Origin: Euryarchaeota archaeon UBA82
GTDB taxonomy: Archaea; Thermoplasmatota; Poseidoniia; Poseidoniales; Poseidoniaceae
Direction of reading: 5' to 3'
Assembly: GCA_002496635.1 (NCBI GenBank)
Contig: DAKQ01000050.1
Span: 1 to 9,280 of the forward strand
DNA length: 9,280 nt
The translations under genes and the position numbers were made by a program. The number at the start of each line of letters is the position of its first letter. The first letter of the stretch is position 1. A model generated the notes under the pieces. That model was not told the DNA's origin. It saw only the letters and a program-made list of their open reading frames with translations, and did not search any database. Shown in pieces: positions 6,355 through 9,280 of the stretch.

Positions 6355-7429
6355 AAGCAGATAAGTGTGCGATAGCAGTCGTGACATTTTCATTGTCTGA
6401 ATGGACTCTTCGAGCCATTTCAAGCATCCAATTGAGATGCTCAGTTCGTCCAGCCTGTTGGAGAATCAGGCCGATATGATACAGCAATGACACATCGTCT
6501 CCTAGGTGAGGTCCAAGGGCATCGATTTGAGCTTCCGCTTCTTGAACACGACCCGATTTGACGAGTGTGAGAGATTCCACAACGATGCGATGAACGTCAC
6601 GTTGGTCGTATGGTGCTGCGGCTGGCCATGGCCAAATTCGGTGTCCGAGTTGTGGCTCTGGCGTGACAACGTCCTCTTCAGTAGGTTCTTCATTCGAAGA
6701 TTCAACGATAGCATCGTCAGGAAGTTCAGGTACAGAATCTTCTTCGATTGGCAATTCTGGAGTCTGTTGAACTTCAACTCCATCTTCCTCAGGGAATTCA
6801 GGCACAATATCTTCTTCGATTATTGGTAAATCTGGAATTGCTGTAGGTTCCATTTCTGGCTCATCATCCATATCAGGTAGATCAGGGATCATGCCTGGGT
6901 CTGGCCCGACAGTTCCAGTGAAATCAACTTCGGATTCTTCACTTGCTGTCTCTGAGAACAATTGACCTTGGCCTGTGTGTATTGGTTCTTCAACTTCATC
7001 GAGAGGATTTGATTCAGGAACAGTGAATCGCTCTTCGATTTCGGGAGCATCGTCTGTTGAAAGTTCCACCTCTTCTGCCTTTTCAAATTCCACAGTTTCA
7101 GAGAGAGTTGGCCCTTCACTTTCTATGAATGAGAAATTGTCTGAATCTTCAGCATCATCGTATTGTTCGATATCAACAGTAACGTCTTCGAGGTTGAGTA
7201 CTGCTTCAACAGAGTATTCTTCTTCCCCTTCTTCATCCGCATCGTCCATGAGTGTGCTTAGAAGATTGTTTTTGACCGAAGTTTCCACAGCGTTATGTTG
7301 GTCACGGGGCGGTTTGGTCAAGTCATAGTAGCATTGAATGCATGTCGTAGCATCGGCAGCATTCGAAACGCCACAGAATGGGCAGGAATTTTCATCCCCC
7401 TCATTCTTGTCTTTACGCTTCCAAAACAT
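6353..7429 (-). CDS. Zinc-ribbon protein with acidic repeat linker and helical C-terminal domain
   Basis: I cannot assign a function. The 358-residue protein has three parts. A basic N-terminus (MFWKRKDK) leads into one zinc ribbon, CPFC at 16-19 and CIQC at 30-33, spaced to bind a single zinc ion. Residues about 60-260 form a strongly acidic, probably disordered linker rich in Asp, Glu, Pro and Ser, with five IPDLP/VPELP-like motifs between 181 and 237. Residues about 274-358 are predicted helical and resemble two or three tetratricopeptide-like helix pairs (SLTLVKSGRVQEAEAQIDAL at 286-305, LLYHIGLILQQAGR at 315-328, NWMLEMARRV at 333-342). No membrane segment or signal peptide is present. 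Such a build suits a cytoplasmic scaffold or adaptor binding partners at both ends, which is inference. It is the first gene of the operon with the GNAT and deacetylase genes and diverges from the helicase. Its start ATG 7429 follows a weak purine run (AAGGCGAGAG). Confidence 0.85.
   Translation of the reverse strand: MFWKRKDKNEGDENSCPFCGVSNAADATTCIQCYYDLTKPPRDQHNAVETSVKNNLLSTLMDDADEEGEEEYSVEAVLNLEDVTVDIEQYDDAEDSDNFSFIESEGPTLSETVEFEKAEEVELSTDDAPEIEERFTVPESNPLDEVEEPIHTGQGQLFSETASEESEVDFTGTVGPDPGMIPDLPDMDDEPEMEPTAIPDLPIIEEDIVPEFPEEDGVEVQQTPELPIEEDSVPELPDDAIVESSNEEPTEEDVVTPEPQLGHRIWPWPAAAPYDQRDVHRIVVESLTLVKSGRVQEAEAQIDALGPHLGDDVSLLYHIGLILQQAGRTEHLNWMLEMARRVHSDNENVTTAIAHLSA
6719..6889 (-). repeat. 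Degenerate PELP/PDLP coding repeats in the acidic linker
   Basis: Residues 181-237 of the zinc-ribbon protein carry five copies of a five-residue motif: IPDLP at 181 and 198, VPEFP at 209, TPELP at 223 and VPELP at 233. The segments 198-213 and 223-237 are an imperfect duplication of a unit reading roughly xPxLP-I-EED-x-VPE-x-P. The likeness is also visible in the DNA (6719-6763 against 6791-6838), which points to a past tandem duplication with a period of about 75 bases. Confidence 0.6.
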
Positions 7430-7463
7430 ACTCTCGCCTTACTTTCACGGTAGGCACTTGTGG

Positions 7464-7472
7464 TTTAAGTAT
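7464..7472 (-). promoter_or_regulatory. Possible archaeal TATA box (box A) for the zinc-ribbon operon
   Basis: The run reads ATACTTAAA on the minus strand (TTTAAGTAT on the plus). It is the most TATA-like run in the divergent gap. It lies about 35-43 bases before ATG 7429, so initiation about 25 bases downstream would leave a leader of roughly 10-15 bases. The likeness to the archaeal consensus TTTAWATA is partial, and the run could equally serve the helicase with a longer leader of about 75 bases. Confidence 0.3.
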
Positions 7473-7552
7473 CACCATTCCACGTCCGAGGTTTGCTTCA
7501 TTCGCCATAGGATGAAATGCATTCACGAGTTGGAACTCATATGGCCGAAAAG

Positions 7553-7559
7553 GGGAGGG
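7553..7559 (+). promoter_or_regulatory. Ribosome binding site of the helicase gene (GGGAGGG)
   Basis: GGGAGGG contains the Shine-Dalgarno core GGAGG and ends eight bases before ATG 7568. It favours 7568 over the in-frame ATGs at 7541 and 7517, neither of which has a comparable purine run upstream. Confidence 0.55.
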
Positions 7560-7567
7560 TTCGAAGG

Positions 7568-9280
7568 ATGAACAGCGCCCACGCGGATATTGATCTCGAT
7601 ATTGATGGCGAAGACGCAGGCATTTGGCGTCGCGGCCAAGATCATTTTCATCACTTTTCCAAACTCCTTGAACAAGAATTAGAGCAGGAGACAAAAACAG
7701 TTCAAGAGCGATGGTCCAAATGGTCTCACCACCGATTACAAGCTTCTGGTCTAGCATTAATCGGAATGAAGGGAAGGCCAAACGGGACGCTCTTTGGTGA
7801 CTTTATCATCACATTCGAACGACCCGACCGGCAACATATTGGGCAACACCGTTTTACTCATGGGGACATTGTTGTCCTTAGTCGAACAAAACCGATTGGA
7901 GAGAAAATCATTGAAGGAATTGTTCTCGAACGAGGTCCAACGCGGATAAAAATCGTCGTTGCTCAACGGCCTAAAGATCTCAAAAAAGGAACTTGGAGAC
8001 TTGATAGGGGCGCAAACCGCGTCGCTCATGACAGAATGCAAGAAGCTCTTGAGATGTTTCATTCTATCGAAGGAGACAGAGGGACGATTCTGAGAGATCT
8101 TCTCCTTGGTCAAGTCCACGATCCAGAAGAGAGCGCATCCTCTCCACCAAAAATTTCTGGAAAATTCCAGCGTGTTGAACCAAGAAACGTTGTTCTCAAT
8201 CTTTCTCAAAAAGAGGCAATGGATGCTGCTTTGAAGCGTAAGGTGACAATTATCCAAGGTCCGCCTGGTACGGGGAAAACCCACACAGCAGTCGCGACAT
8301 TAGCCCAACTTGCACGCGAAGGAAGGGGGCCGATTCTTGCAACAGCTGAGTCGAACGTTGCTGTCGACAATCTCCTCGAAGGTTTATTGGAAGCCGGTAT
8401 TCGGGCTGTGCGAACAGGACGCCCAGTCAAGGTCAGAGAATCGCTCCGTGAAGCAACACTTGATGCCCAACTTGAACAGCATCCAAAACAGGATGAGATT
8501 GCAATTATTCGAGAGGAGAACGACGAAGTTCAGCGCGCATTATCGAAGCTCAAGGGTCGGGAAAAAGGCCTAGCGCACAGGGATATTCAATACAATAAGA
8601 AAGAAATCCGCCGTCTGGAGAAAGAGATGGTCGCTTCAGTACTTGACAACGCTCAAGTGATTTGTTCGACGAATATCGGAACAGGCCACCGGGTATTGGA
8701 TCATCGACGCTTCCCCATCGTTCTCATGGATGAGGCTACTCAAGCGATTGAACCGAGTTCAATGGTTCCTATTTCCAAAGGATGCAGACAACTCATTCTG
8801 GTTGGAGATCACCGTCAACTTCCGCCAACCGTCATTTCCAATGATGCGCAGGAAGGTGGCTTAGGGCGTTCTCTATTCGAGCGATTAATCGATGTTGGAA
8901 TCAAATCACATATGCTTACTGTACAATATCGGATGCACCCCGTCCTTCGTGAATTTCCGAGTGCTCGATTCTATGAGGACAAACTCGAGGATGGTTGTTC
9001 AGCGGATCAACGCCCAGCTCCTGCGGGTGTATTATGGCCAGATTGGGATCATCCCTTCGCATTCATTCCGATCACAGGTTCAGAAATTGAAGAAGAGGAA
9101 GGTGGCAGTAGGAGTAACCCCGCTGAAGCAGCACGTATCTATGGCCTAGTACAGGAATTACTCATTCCAGGAGATGTCACGCCAGACCAGATTGGAATCA
9201 TTACTCCATACAGCGGACAAGTACGAGCGCTTTGCGACATATTTGATTCAAACAGGGAACGCGAACAAGGTCAGCGCTAT
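7568..9280 (+). CDS. SMUBP-2/IGHMBP2-like superfamily 1B helicase, N-terminal part, cut by window edge
   Basis: SMUBP-2-like enzymes of the UPF1 group are ATP-driven 5'-to-3' helicases or translocases on RNA or DNA, in the cytoplasm. The 571 visible residues are one open frame to the right edge. After an acidic start (DIDLDIDGED, 8-15 and beyond) comes an SMUBP-2-like N-terminal region: helix FHHFSKLLEQELEQE, then a beta-barrel-like stretch with LFGDFIITFE (75-84), FTHGDIVVLS (96-105) and LDRGANRVAHDRM (145-157). Motif I is GPPGTGKT (231-238), motif Ia ATAESNVAVDNL (258-269), motif II DEATQ (388-392), motif III VGDHRQLPPT (412-421), motif IV QYRMHP (453-458), and ITPYSGQ lies at 545-551. Residues about 308-357 form a charged, probably coiled-coil insertion between Ia and II, as in the UPF1-group stalk. 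The last motifs (V-VI) and any C-terminal R3H or zinc domain lie outside the window. ATG 7568 is chosen for its ribosome binding site; starts at 7541 and 7517 would add 9 or 17 residues. Confidence 0.95.
   Translation, partial: MNSAHADIDLDIDGEDAGIWRRGQDHFHHFSKLLEQELEQETKTVQERWSKWSHHRLQASGLALIGMKGRPNGTLFGDFIITFERPDRQHIGQHRFTHGDIVVLSRTKPIGEKIIEGIVLERGPTRIKIVVAQRPKDLKKGTWRLDRGANRVAHDRMQEALEMFHSIEGDRGTILRDLLLGQVHDPEESASSPPKISGKFQRVEPRNVVLNLSQKEAMDAALKRKVTIIQGPPGTGKTHTAVATLAQLAREGRGPILATAESNVAVDNLLEGLLEAGIRAVRTGRPVKVRESLREATLDAQLEQHPKQDEIAIIREENDEVQRALSKLKGREKGLAHRDIQYNKKEIRRLEKEMVASVLDNAQVICSTNIGTGHRVLDHRRFPIVLMDEATQAIEPSSMVPISKGCRQLILVGDHRQLPPTVISNDAQEGGLGRSLFERLIDVGIKSHMLTVQYRMHPVLREFPSARFYEDKLEDGCSADQRPAPAGVLWPDWDHPFAFIPITGSEIEEEEGGSRSNPAEAARIYGLVQELLIPGDVTPDQIGIITPYSGQVRALCDIFDSNREREQGQRY

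Larger units (their letters stand above)
7430..7567. other. Divergent intergenic region between the zinc-ribbon operon and the helicase
   Basis: This 138-base gap is the longest in the window and must hold the control elements of both the minus-strand operon and, probably, the plus-strand helicase. I see no convincing small ORF, RNA structure or terminator in it. It holds a TATA-like run at 7464-7472 and the helicase ribosome binding site at 7553-7559. The helicase frame is open back to a TAG at 7508-7510, with earlier in-frame ATGs at 7517 and 7541. Confidence 0.6.

Noticed and set aside
6975..7328. A 117-codon Ser-rich open frame on the plus strand.
   Set aside because: It is the antisense shadow of the acidic Glu/Asp-rich linker of the zinc-ribbon gene, whose GAA/GAT codons read as Ser-rich on the other strand.
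7757..8284. A 175-codon open frame on the minus strand.
   Set aside because: It is antisense to the helicase, whose frame has conserved motifs across the same stretch.

Overview
The window holds seven protein-coding genes packed almost end to end, with no tRNA, rRNA, CRISPR array, insertion sequence or other mobile element that I can see. The longest stretch without a gene is about 140 bases. The style suggests a small-genome, possibly marine archaeon of the Poseidoniales (Marine Group II) type. The grounds are a helicase of the SMUBP-2/IGHMBP2 family, a CxxC zinc-ribbon protein with a long acidic linker and helical C-terminus, a GT-C-like membrane protein, and very compact gene spacing. This placement is inference. 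The AceE-type pyruvate dehydrogenase and the class III CoA-transferase are families better known from bacteria, so a bacterial source is not excluded.

Layout from left to right. (1) Minus strand, 1-698: the N-terminal part of a CaiB/BaiF class III CoA-transferase that runs off the left edge. (2) Divergent from it, plus strand, 745-2274: a multi-pass membrane protein, possibly a GT-C glycosyltransferase. Only 21 bases later, 2296-5004 encodes a full-length homodimeric pyruvate dehydrogenase E1 (AceE), with all the thiamine-diphosphate and active-site residues I could check. (3) Minus strand, 7429 down to 4991: a tight three-gene operon of zinc-ribbon/acidic-repeat/helical protein, GNAT acetyltransferase and NodB-type polysaccharide deacetylase. 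The genes are 3 and 6 bases apart. The operon's last gene converges on aceE, and the two 3' ends overlap by 14 bases. (4) Divergent from the operon, plus strand, from 7568 to the right edge: the first 571 residues of an SMUBP-2-like superfamily 1B helicase.

Functionally, AceE would make acetyl groups for the E2 subunit of the pyruvate dehydrogenase complex, but no E2 or E3 gene lies in the window. The CoA-transferase would move CoA between carboxylic acids. The acetyltransferase and deacetylase share a transcript with the zinc-ribbon protein, but their substrates cannot be read from sequence. I find no clear new multi-gene system. The points most worth a second look are AceE in an apparently archaeal setting, the zinc-ribbon/acidic-repeat protein heading a small operon, and a deacetylase without a secretion signal.
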